Shown in pieces: positions 1-6,590 of a stretch of 11,850 nucleotides of DNA. Where the stretch lies: assembly GCA_905479505.1 (NCBI GenBank), contig CAJQMS010000109.1, positions 1-11,850 of the forward strand, written 5' to 3'. Position 1 is the stretch's first letter; each line of letters opens with the position of its first letter. The position numbers and the translations under genes are program-made. The notes under the pieces were generated by a model that saw only the letters and a program-made list of their open reading frames with translations, was not told the DNA's origin and did not search any database. This DNA is from an uncultured Burkholderiales Genera incertae sedis bacterium (GTDB lineage: Bacteria > Pseudomonadota > Gammaproteobacteria > Burkholderiales > Eutrophovitaceae).

Positions 1-606
1 TGGGTCATGAGTGGCAATGATTACCGTCACTCCGACCCGATTGAAAGCGCGAAACATCGCTACGATGTCAGCCGCATAACCGGGGTCTAAATTTCCAGTT
101 GGCTCATCAGCTAGAAGAATTGCAGGTTTGTTGACGACTGCGCGAGCAATGCACAGTCGTTGTTGTTCTCCACCTGAAAGGGTCAAGGGATTAAGAGCCT
201 CCTTATTCAACAATCCAACTTTATCTAACGCCGCCCTTACGCGTGTTGACACTTCTAACTTTGAAAAACCGGATATCAACAACGGAAGAGCAACATTGTG
301 AAACACACTTCGATCAAGCAACAGCTTGTGGTCTTGGAAGACAAAACCAAAATTTCTCCTTAGGTAGGGTAAGGCCGATCGGCTCAATTGAGAGATTTTA
401 GTGCCGTTTATTGCAACGGAGCCGTTAGTAGCTTTTTCAATGCCGCCGATTAGCTTCATTAACGTTGATTTACCTGCACCTGAGTGCCCCGTGAGAAAAA
501 CCATTTCCCCCTCGCGAATCGAGATCGATATGTTTTTCAGTGCTTGATGGCCGCCTGGGTAACGCTTCGATAGGTTTTCAGTCTCGATCATGTAACTGGT
601 GCTCAT
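1..606 (-). CDS. ftsE: Cell division ATP-binding protein FtsE (partial, C-terminus beyond left edge)
   Basis: FtsE is the cytoplasmic ATPase of the FtsEX complex. With FtsX it controls septal peptidoglycan hydrolase activation and divisome assembly. I translated 202 residues from the minus strand. They show Walker A GHSGAGKST (about residues 40-48), the FtsE-typical FQDHKLL Q-loop stretch (Q91), signature LSGGEQQR (143-150), Walker B ILLADEP (163-169) and the H-loop ATHD (H200). Only about 20 C-terminal residues should be missing. The start is the ATG at 606-604, which overlaps the ftsY TAA stop as TAATG and suggests translational coupling. An internal ATG at 591-589 matches the N-terminus of E. 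coli FtsE better, so a five-residue shorter protein is possible. ftsX, and often rpoH, would be expected beyond the left edge; this is inferred from conserved gene order. Confidence 0.96.
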   Translation of the reverse strand, partial: MSTSYMIETENLSKRYPGGHQALKNISISIREGEMVFLTGHSGAGKSTLMKLIGGIEKATNGSVAINGTKISQLSRSALPYLRRNFGFVFQDHKLLLDRSVFHNVALPLLISGFSKLEVSTRVRAALDKVGLLNKEALNPLTLSGGEQQRLCIARAVVNKPAILLADEPTGNLDPGYAADIVAMFRAFNRVGVTVIIATHDP

Positions 607-1604
607 TACTCAGGTCTTTCTTCGAAAATGGCATTCACAAAATCCGGCGCAGAAAAGGGTTGTAAATCATCGATACCTTCGCCTATGCCAACATACTTTA
701 CCGGAATAGCCCGATATTCAGCAATTCCAAACAAGCAACCGCCTTTTGCTGTTCCGTCCAGTTTGGTTAAAACAATGCTATCAATGCCCAGAACCTTATC
801 AAACGACTTTAACTGCTCAATGGCATTTTGACCAGTGTTAGCATCGATTACTAACATCACCTCATTCGGAGCAGAATCTGAGGCCTTCCCCATCACGCGT
901 TTTACTTTTTCTAATTCTGCCATTAGGTGTTTTTGGGTCGGTAGACGTCCTGCCGTGTCGGCTATAACGATATCAATCTGTTTGGACTTAGCGGACTGAA
1001 TGGCATCAAAAATTACTGCAGCCGAGTCTCCACGCTCTTGAGAGACCACGGTTACTTGGTTTCGCTCTCCCCAAATTTTAATTTGCTCCTCCGCAGCAGC
1101 TCGAAAGGTATCACCGGCAGCTAAAAGAACGGTTTTGCCCATACTTGAAAATTTCTTCGTAAGTTTGCCAATGGTGGTTGTTTTCCCCGCGCCATTAACG
1201 CCCGCAATCAAAATGACATATGGCTTTCCAGGCTTTTCTTTTAACGGCTCATTTAAGCGGGTCAGCAAAGCGAGCATTTCATTCTTAAGTGCCTGCTGTA
1301 CCTCCTTTGTTGAGGTTAGCTTTTTATTCTTTGTAACGGACTTTGTCGCTAATATGAGTTGCTCTGTTGCAGACACCCCCACGTCACTGGTGATAAGAGC
1401 TGTCTCTAAATCCTCAAAAAGCTCCTCGTCTATGTTGATTTTCGCAGAGAAAATCTGGCCCACAGTATTACCAAGCTTTGAGCGCGTGCGAGAGAGGCTC
1501 TCAATCCAAGACTTCTTTGGATGGGTGGTCTCTCCAGTATTCGATGATTCGTTCGAATTATTGGTGTCCTTTGAAACTTTAGTAGACTTCAGAAAACTAA
1601 ACAT
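606..1604 (-). CDS. ftsY: Signal recognition particle receptor FtsY
   Basis: FtsY is the SRP receptor GTPase. It docks SRP-ribosome-nascent-chain complexes at the inner membrane and hands them to SecYEG. The 332-residue protein has a short Ser/Asn/Lys-rich N-terminus (about 1-32), a helical N domain (about 33-118) and the SRP-type G domain. The G domain shows P-loop GVNGAGKTTT (135-144), DTFRAAA (165-171), RGDSAAV (191-197), DTAGR (216-220), TKLDGTAKGG (280-289) and GIGEGIDDL (306-314). The acidic A domain that makes E. coli FtsY about 500 residues long is almost absent. The ATG at 1604-1602 is the only sensible start, because the upstream in-frame ATG at 1620 hits a stop within a few codons. 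No clear Shine-Dalgarno sequence precedes it. It is first in a ftsY-ftsE group and divergent from the M16 genes. Confidence 0.97.
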   Translation of the reverse strand: MFSFLKSTKVSKDTNNSNESSNTGETTHPKKSWIESLSRTRSKLGNTVGQIFSAKINIDEELFEDLETALITSDVGVSATEQLILATKSVTKNKKLTSTKEVQQALKNEMLALLTRLNEPLKEKPGKPYVILIAGVNGAGKTTTIGKLTKKFSSMGKTVLLAAGDTFRAAAEEQIKIWGERNQVTVVSQERGDSAAVIFDAIQSAKSKQIDIVIADTAGRLPTQKHLMAELEKVKRVMGKASDSAPNEVMLVIDANTGQNAIEQLKSFDKVLGIDSIVLTKLDGTAKGGCLFGIAEYRAIPVKYVGIGEGIDDLQPFSAPDFVNAIFEERPE

Positions 1605-1703
1605 AGTTGTGTTTTAACATCATTCGATAATGGTGACGTCATATTTAAAATACATCGATATTGTAAACTTTCACCGTTAGCTTGGAATAATTTAGGATCC
1701 CAG
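1605..1703. promoter_or_regulatory. Divergent intergenic region between ftsY and the M16 peptidase operon
   Basis: This 99-bp AT-rich spacer must hold the start signals for both ftsY (leftward) and the M16 genes (rightward). On the plus strand the best pair I find is TTGTAA (1661-1666) with AATAAT (1686-1691), but the 19-bp spacing is long. On the minus strand there is only a poor match around TTTACA. A perfect 8-bp palindrome TGACGTCA lies at 1634-1641. No ribosome-binding site stands out before either gene. The regulatory role follows from the divergent layout, not from a convincing motif. Confidence 0.4.
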
Positions 1704-3077
1704 ATGTTTAAAAAAAAATATAAAAATAATTTCGCGTATCGGTTTACCACAAAATTTTTATTGTTGGTTAGTTCTTTCGCGGCTGTATTAGCTGTCACGG
1801 AAGCGAGATCAGAGGGGCAAATTTTTAAGCATAGACTCTCCAATGGTCTCGAGATAGTCGTCAAACCTGATCATCGATCTCCTGTGGCTGCGGTAATGGT
1901 CTGGTACCGTGCCGGAAGTATCGATGAAGTCGGTGGAACTACAGGCATTGCGCACTTGCTCGAGCATATGATGTTTCAAGGCACGGAAACCCTTGCACCC
2001 GGTGAGCACGCAAAAAAAATTGCAGCGACGGGAGGACGATCGAACGCGTTTACATCAACCGACTACACTGGCTACTTGCAGGAGCTTCATAGTTCTGAGC
2101 TTGAGCTTGCGATTCAATTGGAGGCGGATCGCATGCACAATTTATTATTACAGGACGAGGAATTCAACAATGAGCTACGGGTGGTGATGGAAGAGAGACG
2201 ACAGAGGGTCGATGACAATCCTCGTGGTCTGCTCATGGAACAGCTGGCATCGGCGATGTACGTCTCCCACCCTTATCGGAATCCGATTGTTGGTTGGATG
2301 AATGACCTTGAAAACCTAACAATCCAAGACGCTGCTGACTGGTACGACCGTTGGTACGTCCCCAATAATGCGGCTTTAGTGATTGCCGGTGACGTCGAGA
2401 CAGAGGAGGTAGTTCGGCTCGCAGAAAAATATTTCGGGGTTATTAAAGAGAAGCAACTTCCAGTTAGAAAGCCGCAGGAAGAGCCGCGGCGATTAGGCAA
2501 CAGAACGGTAACGGTTAAAGCGAACACCACAATGATGTCGCAGATACGGGCTTATGCCGTCCCGAAATTAAAGGACGTGGCTAAAGATTGGGAGCCGTAT
2601 GCTCTGTATTTGTTAGCAGGGGTTCTAGATGGTCACGCGGCTGCGCGGTTGCACAAACGCTTGGTCTTGGAGGAAAGAATTGCTCATTCGGTGAGTGTGA
2701 GTTATGACGGGTTGGGAAGAGGACCGGGTGCTTTTTATGTATCTTATTCGCCAGTTGGCGGGGGTAAATTAAGCGACTTGGATAACAGCTGGAAGGATGA
2801 AATTGCTCGACTTGTGCAAGACGGGGTTAGCGAGACTGAATTGAGTCTCGTTAAAGCTCAGGTTATCGCTGGTCAGGTGTTCTCAAGTGATTCGGTGTTA
2901 GGTCAGGCGAACAGGATGGGGCGGATGTGGGCAATTGGATTTGAGCCGGACGCCCCAGAGGCGATCAATGAGAAATTGCGCTTGATCACGCCAGAGGAAG
3001 TCCAAAAGGTGGCGGCAAAATATTTAGTCAATGCTGAAACTGTAACTGCTGTTCTCGAACCAAAAACGTCTAAATAG
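1704..3077 (+). CDS. Secreted M16 family zinc peptidase, catalytic subunit
   Basis: This is a 457-residue M16B-type zinc metallopeptidase, related to mitochondrial processing peptidase beta and bacterial PqqL-like proteases. A basic N-terminus (MFKKKYK) and a hydrophobic stretch (about 18-31) form a signal peptide with likely cleavage near TEA, placing the enzyme in the periplasm. The inverted zinc motif HLLEH lies at 84-88 (ligands H84 and H88, catalytic E87). E164, 76 residues after H88, is the expected third ligand, within ELRVVMEERR. The FQGTE and GGRSNAFTSTDYT stretches are family-typical. The length fits one two-domain half of an M16 clamshell, so the enzyme needs a partner half, which the next gene supplies after a 20-base gap. 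The first codons contain a run of nine A. The substrate cannot be read from the sequence. Confidence 0.93.
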   Translation: MFKKKYKNNFAYRFTTKFLLLVSSFAAVLAVTEARSEGQIFKHRLSNGLEIVVKPDHRSPVAAVMVWYRAGSIDEVGGTTGIAHLLEHMMFQGTETLAPGEHAKKIAATGGRSNAFTSTDYTGYLQELHSSELELAIQLEADRMHNLLLQDEEFNNELRVVMEERRQRVDDNPRGLLMEQLASAMYVSHPYRNPIVGWMNDLENLTIQDAADWYDRWYVPNNAALVIAGDVETEEVVRLAEKYFGVIKEKQLPVRKPQEEPRRLGNRTVTVKANTTMMSQIRAYAVPKLKDVAKDWEPYALYLLAGVLDGHAAARLHKRLVLEERIAHSVSVSYDGLGRGPGAFYVSYSPVGGGKLSDLDNSWKDEIARLVQDGVSETELSLVKAQVIAGQVFSSDSVLGQANRMGRMWAIGFEPDAPEAINEKLRLITPEEVQKVAAKYLVNAETVTAVLEPKTSK

Positions 3078-3086
3078 AACATTTTC

Positions 3087-3091
3087 GGAGG
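3087..3091 (+). promoter_or_regulatory. Strong Shine-Dalgarno of the second M16 gene
   Basis: GGAGG lies 6 bases before the ATG at 3098, in the 20-base gap after the first M16 gene. It is the clearest ribosome-binding site in the window. It fixes the start codon and suggests that the non-catalytic subunit is translated efficiently on its own, not only by coupling. Confidence 0.8.
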
Positions 3092-3097
3092 CTTATT

Positions 3098-4459
3098 ATG
3101 TTGTCAAACATCAAGTACCACTTTACGTCATTGCATTGGTGCTTTCGGGTACTGACTGTCCTCACTTTTTCATACTCTTCGCTCACCTTTGGACAAACCC
3201 GAGAACAATGGGTTACTGAAAGCGGTACAAAGGTTATTTTCGTTCAGTCTGTGAACTTGCCCATGGTTGACATAGTCGTCGATTTTTCTGCTGGCGCTGC
3301 CTTTGATCCTCCCGGTAAGGAGGGACTAGCTCGCTTAACGATGAGAATGCTCGACAAAGGGACGCCAGAAAACGATGAACACGCTATTGCTGCAAGACTA
3401 GCAGCGACTGGCTCGCAAATGGGCGGGAACTTCGATCTAGATCGATCAGGAGTCTCTTTGAGAAGCCTTTCGTATGAGGAGACATTGGCAACATCTGTGA
3501 GGCTATTCACCGAGGTGCTGTCTCAGCCAAATTTCCCTCAATCCGTAGTTGATAGAGAGAAGGAGGCGTTGATCACGTCAATCCGAGAAAGGAATACGCG
3601 TCCTGCATCCGTCGCCTCTCGGGCGCTCTCGGAAGCTTTGTTTGGGCAACATCCCTATAGATCGTCCGGTGCTGGAACTGAGACAACTATTCAATCTTTA
3701 ACGGTGGACGATTTAGTTTATTTTCACGAAAGATTTTATCGAGCGAGTAATGCGTCGATTACCATTGTGGGCAACCTGACCTTGAAGAGTGCCGAGAGTA
3801 TCGCAAGGCAATTATCTGAAAACCTGCCGGTAGGAGCATCGGAGCGTGAGAGTTTGGAAGTCACCACTCCGGTCAGTAGCCAACAGGAAATCGTGATTCC
3901 TCACGACACCGAGCAAGCCCATATTCGGATCGGGATGGTTGGAATACAACGAGGGGATCCCGATCACTTGCCATTAGTTTTGGGAAATCAAATCCTCGGT
4001 GGTGGGGGGATGACCTCTATCCTATATGATGAGTTGCGTGAGAAACGGGGGATGACATACGGGGTGGGTAGTTACTTTAATCCACTTCGAGATCCAGGAC
4101 CCTTTGTGATTTCTTTTCAAACAAAACAAGAGCAGGCTTGGGAGGCTTTAGATATCACCACAGAAATTTTAAAAAACTTCATTGATAACGGTCCAAATGC
4201 CAAGCAGGTCGATCAAGCGAAAAGGTATTTCATAGGCGCTTTTGCGCTCAACGTTGATAGTAACGGTGAGTTACTTAATTACTACTCGAACATAAATTTT
4301 TATGATCTACCACTAAATTATATAGACAGCTTTTCGGATCGTGTCACGGCCGTCACAGTCGATCAAATTAAAGATGCGATCAAGCGACGCATGAGTTTAG
4401 ACAAAGCAGTAAGCGTTATAGTCGGTCCGACAAAATTGCTCGATGAACCTAATGGGTAA
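3098..4459 (+). CDS. Secreted M16 family peptidase-like protein, non-catalytic subunit
   Basis: This 453-residue M16 protein has lost the zinc site. At the position of HxxEH it reads LARLTMRML (about 77-85), so R79, M82 and R83 replace the two histidines and the glutamate. The third zinc ligand region (VDREKEALITSIRER) also lacks the usual glutamate. The C-terminal half keeps LREKRGMTYGVGSY (about 313-326), the Arg/Tyr element that the non-catalytic partner supplies to substrate binding in known two-subunit M16B enzymes. An N-terminal hydrophobic segment (about 15-31, likely cleavage after TFG) directs it to the periplasm. A strong GGAGG (3087-3091) sits 6 bases before the ATG. With the preceding gene it should form a heterodimeric periplasmic protease. 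The stop overlaps the start of rsmD. The family call is firm and the pairing is inferred. Confidence 0.92.
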   Translation: MLSNIKYHFTSLHWCFRVLTVLTFSYSSLTFGQTREQWVTESGTKVIFVQSVNLPMVDIVVDFSAGAAFDPPGKEGLARLTMRMLDKGTPENDEHAIAARLAATGSQMGGNFDLDRSGVSLRSLSYEETLATSVRLFTEVLSQPNFPQSVVDREKEALITSIRERNTRPASVASRALSEALFGQHPYRSSGAGTETTIQSLTVDDLVYFHERFYRASNASITIVGNLTLKSAESIARQLSENLPVGASERESLEVTTPVSSQQEIVIPHDTEQAHIRIGMVGIQRGDPDHLPLVLGNQILGGGGMTSILYDELREKRGMTYGVGSYFNPLRDPGPFVISFQTKQEQAWEALDITTEILKNFIDNGPNAKQVDQAKRYFIGAFALNVDSNGELLNYYSNINFYDLPLNYIDSFSDRVTAVTVDQIKDAIKRRMSLDKAVSVIVGPTKLLDEPNG

Positions 4460-5006
4460 TGCTGTACGTATTATTGGTGGTGATCTAAGAGGTAGGTCCG
4501 TACATTTTCCCGATACAGCAGGACTAAGGCCGACGCCTGATCGAGTGCGAGAGACATTGTTTAACTGGCTTGGCCAGAGGTTAGACGGTCAAATTTGCTT
4601 AGATTTATTTGCCGGGAGCGCCGCGTTAGCCTTTGAGGCTATTTCTAGAGGCGCTGCGCATGTCGATACGGTTGATGTGAGTGAAGATGTGTGTGCCGCT
4701 ATACGGGCGAATTGCGCAAAACTGGGCACTACAAACTGCCATGTTTCGCATTCCTCAGCTTTAGATTTTTTATATCGTAACTCACGAACGTTTGATGTCG
4801 TTTTTCTAGATCCGCCGTTCGCCGAAAAATTGCTCATAGAGAATGTGTTTTCGGTTTTATCAAGTCATGTTGCCATTGGATGTAAAATCTATGTTGAATC
4901 ACCTAACAAGATAGAAAGCCCTCAAGGGTTTCGAGAGATAAAAACAGCAAAAGCCGGTCGTGTACACTTCGGTTTATGGGAGTATCTAGATAAAGATGAA
5001 GAATGA
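4443..5006 (+). CDS. rsmD: 16S rRNA (guanine(966)-N(2))-methyltransferase RsmD
   Basis: RsmD transfers a methyl group from SAM to N2 of G966 of 16S rRNA during 30S assembly. The 187-residue product shows RIIGGDLRGR near the N-terminus, GLRPTPDRVRETLFNWL (27-43), SAM motif I DLFAGSAALAFEA (54-66), and the N-methyltransferase catalytic motif DPPF (123-126). Motif I is unusual: E. coli RsmD has GSGALG, whereas here the second and third glycines are alanine (A60 and A63). The ATG at 4443 overlaps the M16 gene by 17 bases. The ATG at 4452, overlapping by 8, is an equally good start, since the conserved region begins after both. The 3' end overlaps coaD by 11 bases. An rsmD-coaD pair is common in proteobacteria. 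Confidence 0.95.
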   Translation: MNLMGNAVRIIGGDLRGRSVHFPDTAGLRPTPDRVRETLFNWLGQRLDGQICLDLFAGSAALAFEAISRGAAHVDTVDVSEDVCAAIRANCAKLGTTNCHVSHSSALDFLYRNSRTFDVVFLDPPFAEKLLIENVFSVLSSHVAIGCKIYVESPNKIESPQGFREIKTAKAGRVHFGLWEYLDKDEE

Positions 5007-5499
5007 AATTAAAAAAGTGGTTTATCCTGGGACGTTTGATCCGCTAACTGCTGGGCACGAGGATTTAGTCCGTCGAGCATCGTTTCTTTTTGACGAGGTT
5101 GTAGTTGCGGTAGCAGACAGTCGAGCAAAGCAAACACTTTTTTCGTTAGATGAGCGGGTTGGCATTACAACAGACGTCCTTAAACCTTTTGAGAACGTGA
5201 CGGTGATGGGCTTTCAAGGGTTGCTAATGGACTTCATTCAGAGACAGGGCGCACAAATTGTACTTAGAGGGTTGCGAGCGGTATCTGATTTTGAGTACGA
5301 ATTTCAGTTAGCGGGAATGAATCGTAAACTTTATCCTGATGTCGAAACGCTATTCCTTACGCCCGCCGAGCAATACACCTTTATTTCCGCAACAATGGTG
5401 CGGGAGATTGCTGTGCTTGGTGGCGATGTGTCTACCTTTGTTAATCCGATTGTACTGAAATATATTCGACAAAAATTGAGTGTGTCTGGGGCTAAGTGA
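4996..5499 (+). CDS. coaD: Phosphopantetheine adenylyltransferase (CoaD)
   Basis: CoaD adenylylates 4'-phosphopantetheine with ATP to form dephospho-CoA, the penultimate step of coenzyme A synthesis, in the cytoplasm. The 167-residue protein has the usual family length. The nucleotidyltransferase motif YPGTFDPLTAGH (10-21, T13 and H21) is intact. K45, the RGLRAVSDFEYEFQLAGMNR region (91-110) and the C-terminal nucleotide loop TFISATMVRE (128-137) are also present. The usual ISS(T/S) of that loop is ISAT here, a mild Ser-to-Ala change. The start ATG lies inside the rsmD 3' end (11-base overlap), and a second ATG at 5003 is out of frame. The TGA stop overlaps the start of the ferredoxin gene, so the three genes are probably translationally coupled. 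Confidence 0.96.
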   Translation: MKNEIKKVVYPGTFDPLTAGHEDLVRRASFLFDEVVVAVADSRAKQTLFSLDERVGITTDVLKPFENVTVMGFQGLLMDFIQRQGAQIVLRGLRAVSDFEYEFQLAGMNRKLYPDVETLFLTPAEQYTFISATMVREIAVLGGDVSTFVNPIVLKYIRQKLSVSGAK

Positions 5500-5753
5500 T
5501 GGCCTTGATGATTACGGACGAATGTATTAACTGTGACGTTTGTGAGCCAGAGTGTCCGAATGAGGCCATTTTTCAGGGCGAGGAAATTTATGAAATCGAT
5601 GCTGAGAAATGTACGGAATGCATAGGGCACTTTGATAACCCTCAGTGTCAGGAGGTCTGTCCTGTGGAATGCATCCCTGTAAACCCACAAAAAGTGGAGA
5701 GTAAAGACGAACTACTACAAAAGTATCAACGGCTCACGAATCTTGATTCGTGA
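5499..5753 (+). CDS. YfhL-type 2[4Fe-4S] ferredoxin
   Basis: This is an 84-residue low-potential electron carrier with two [4Fe-4S] clusters, of the Allochromatium vinosum / E. coli YfhL type. Cysteines at 9, 12, 15, 19 and at 38, 41, 50, 54 reproduce the family spacing CxxCxxCxxxC and CxxC-x8-CxxxC, including the loop inserted in the second cluster motif and the C-terminal helical extension. An extra C58 is also typical of the A. vinosum protein. I chose the ATG at 5499 (TGATG overlap with the coaD stop) because it gives the family N-terminus MALMIT. A GTG at 5496 in the same frame would add one residue. GGGG at 5488-5491 can serve as Shine-Dalgarno. Electron donor and acceptor are unknown. 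The last codons form a perfect palindrome. Confidence 0.95.
   Translation: MALMITDECINCDVCEPECPNEAIFQGEEIYEIDAEKCTECIGHFDNPQCQEVCPVECIPVNPQKVESKDELLQKYQRLTNLDS
5734..5753. terminator. Palindromic hairpin at the ferredoxin/mutM convergent junction
   Basis: TCACGAATC (5734-5742) and GATTCGTGA (5745-5753) are perfect inverted repeats separated by TT. They form an 8-bp stem with a CTTG tetraloop, or 9 bp with a 2-base loop. The right arm includes the ferredoxin TGA stop, and mutM ends 7 bases further on. It sits where a bidirectional terminator is expected, but neither strand has a following U-run, so intrinsic termination is uncertain. It may instead act as an RNA 3'-end stabiliser. Confidence 0.45.
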
Positions 5754-5760
5754 CAGTTCA

Positions 5761-6579
5761 TCAAGTCTGGCATACGATGCAGTAAAAGGAAGAGCGTTGT
5801 CCTAACGTCACCCTTTTTATTGGGGTTTTGCAAGTGTGGCATGGTTCGCCGGTGCGACCGTAAACTTTATATTCCTGCTGAAAATATCCAGTCGTCCCAT
5901 CTGTTTGGTAGAAATCTTGTAGGCTACTGCCTCCCACTTCGATAGCTCGTTTCAACGTTTTCTTTATGGCGTCGGATAACCTTTCTAGTCTTACCTGGCT
6001 TATGCGATTCGCTTGTCGAGTTGGGCGAATTCCCGCGTGGAATAAAGATTCATTGGCGTAAATATTACCTACACCAGTGACTATGTGGTTATTCATAATT
6101 TGAATCTTGATCGGCGACGATTTTTTACGAAGTACTTGATACAAAAAACGGCCATTTAAGACATCATGGAGTGGTTCCGGTCCCAAGTTCGTCAATAGGC
6201 GATGTTTCTCAGGGTCTTTATTCGTCCAAAGAAGCGCTCCAAATCTGCGAGGGTCACGGTAACGAATCGTCATCCCATTATTGAGATTAATGTCGTAGTG
6301 CTCATGCTTGCTTGCGGTTTCTTCTTTTGATGTTAAAACCCGTAAACTACCTGACATTCCAAGGTGAATAATTAGCCAACCCACGGTACAGTCAATTAGT
6401 ATGTATTTACCTCTTCGACTAACAGCCTGAATCACGAGATTTTGAAGGGTTTGGTGCAGCTTTACTGGAATGGGCCATCTAAGCTTCCGATTTCGAACAG
6501 TAAATTGCTTTATTGTCTGGCCAAGCAGAAAGGGTTCTATCCCTTGTTTAGTGATTTCAACTTCTGGTAGTTCGGGCAT
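5761..6579 (-). CDS. mutM: Formamidopyrimidine-DNA glycosylase MutM (Fpg)
   Basis: MutM is a bifunctional DNA glycosylase/AP lyase that removes 8-oxoguanine and formamidopyrimidines in base-excision repair. The 272-residue protein begins MPELPEVE, which gives the catalytic N-terminal proline (P2) and E3 after Met removal. K58 lies in SRRGKY, and the RDPRRFG loop (108-114) and the H2TH region GVGNIYANESLF (169-180) are present. The C-terminal zinc finger has Cys pairs 247/250 and 267/270 with 16 residues between the pairs. All key residues are present and the length matches E. coli (269). It lies 11 bases downstream of the DUF4340 gene on the same strand, so it is probably transcribed with the ABC genes. 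No strong Shine-Dalgarno is visible. Its stop faces the ferredoxin gene. Confidence 0.97.
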   Translation of the reverse strand: MPELPEVEITKQGIEPFLLGQTIKQFTVRNRKLRWPIPVKLHQTLQNLVIQAVSRRGKYILIDCTVGWLIIHLGMSGSLRVLTSKEETASKHEHYDINLNNGMTIRYRDPRRFGALLWTNKDPEKHRLLTNLGPEPLHDVLNGRFLYQVLRKKSSPIKIQIMNNHIVTGVGNIYANESLFHAGIRPTRQANRISQVRLERLSDAIKKTLKRAIEVGGSSLQDFYQTDGTTGYFQQEYKVYGRTGEPCHTCKTPIKRVTLGQRSSFYCIVCQT

Positions 6580-6590
6580 CTATTAAAACT

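Noticed and set aside
1135..1617. A 160-codon plus-strand frame opposite ftsY.
   Set aside because: It is antisense to a fully conserved GTPase gene, has no recognisable domain, and is best explained by codon bias of ftsY.
1634..1641. Perfect TGACGTCA palindrome in the ftsY/M16 spacer.
   Set aside because: Eight bases are too short to call an operator, the flanks do not extend the symmetry, and no cognate bacterial regulator is evident.
5380..5410. CoaD nucleotide loop reads ISAT instead of ISS(T/S).
   Set aside because: This is a single conservative change with all other active-site motifs present. It is noted in the gene entry only.
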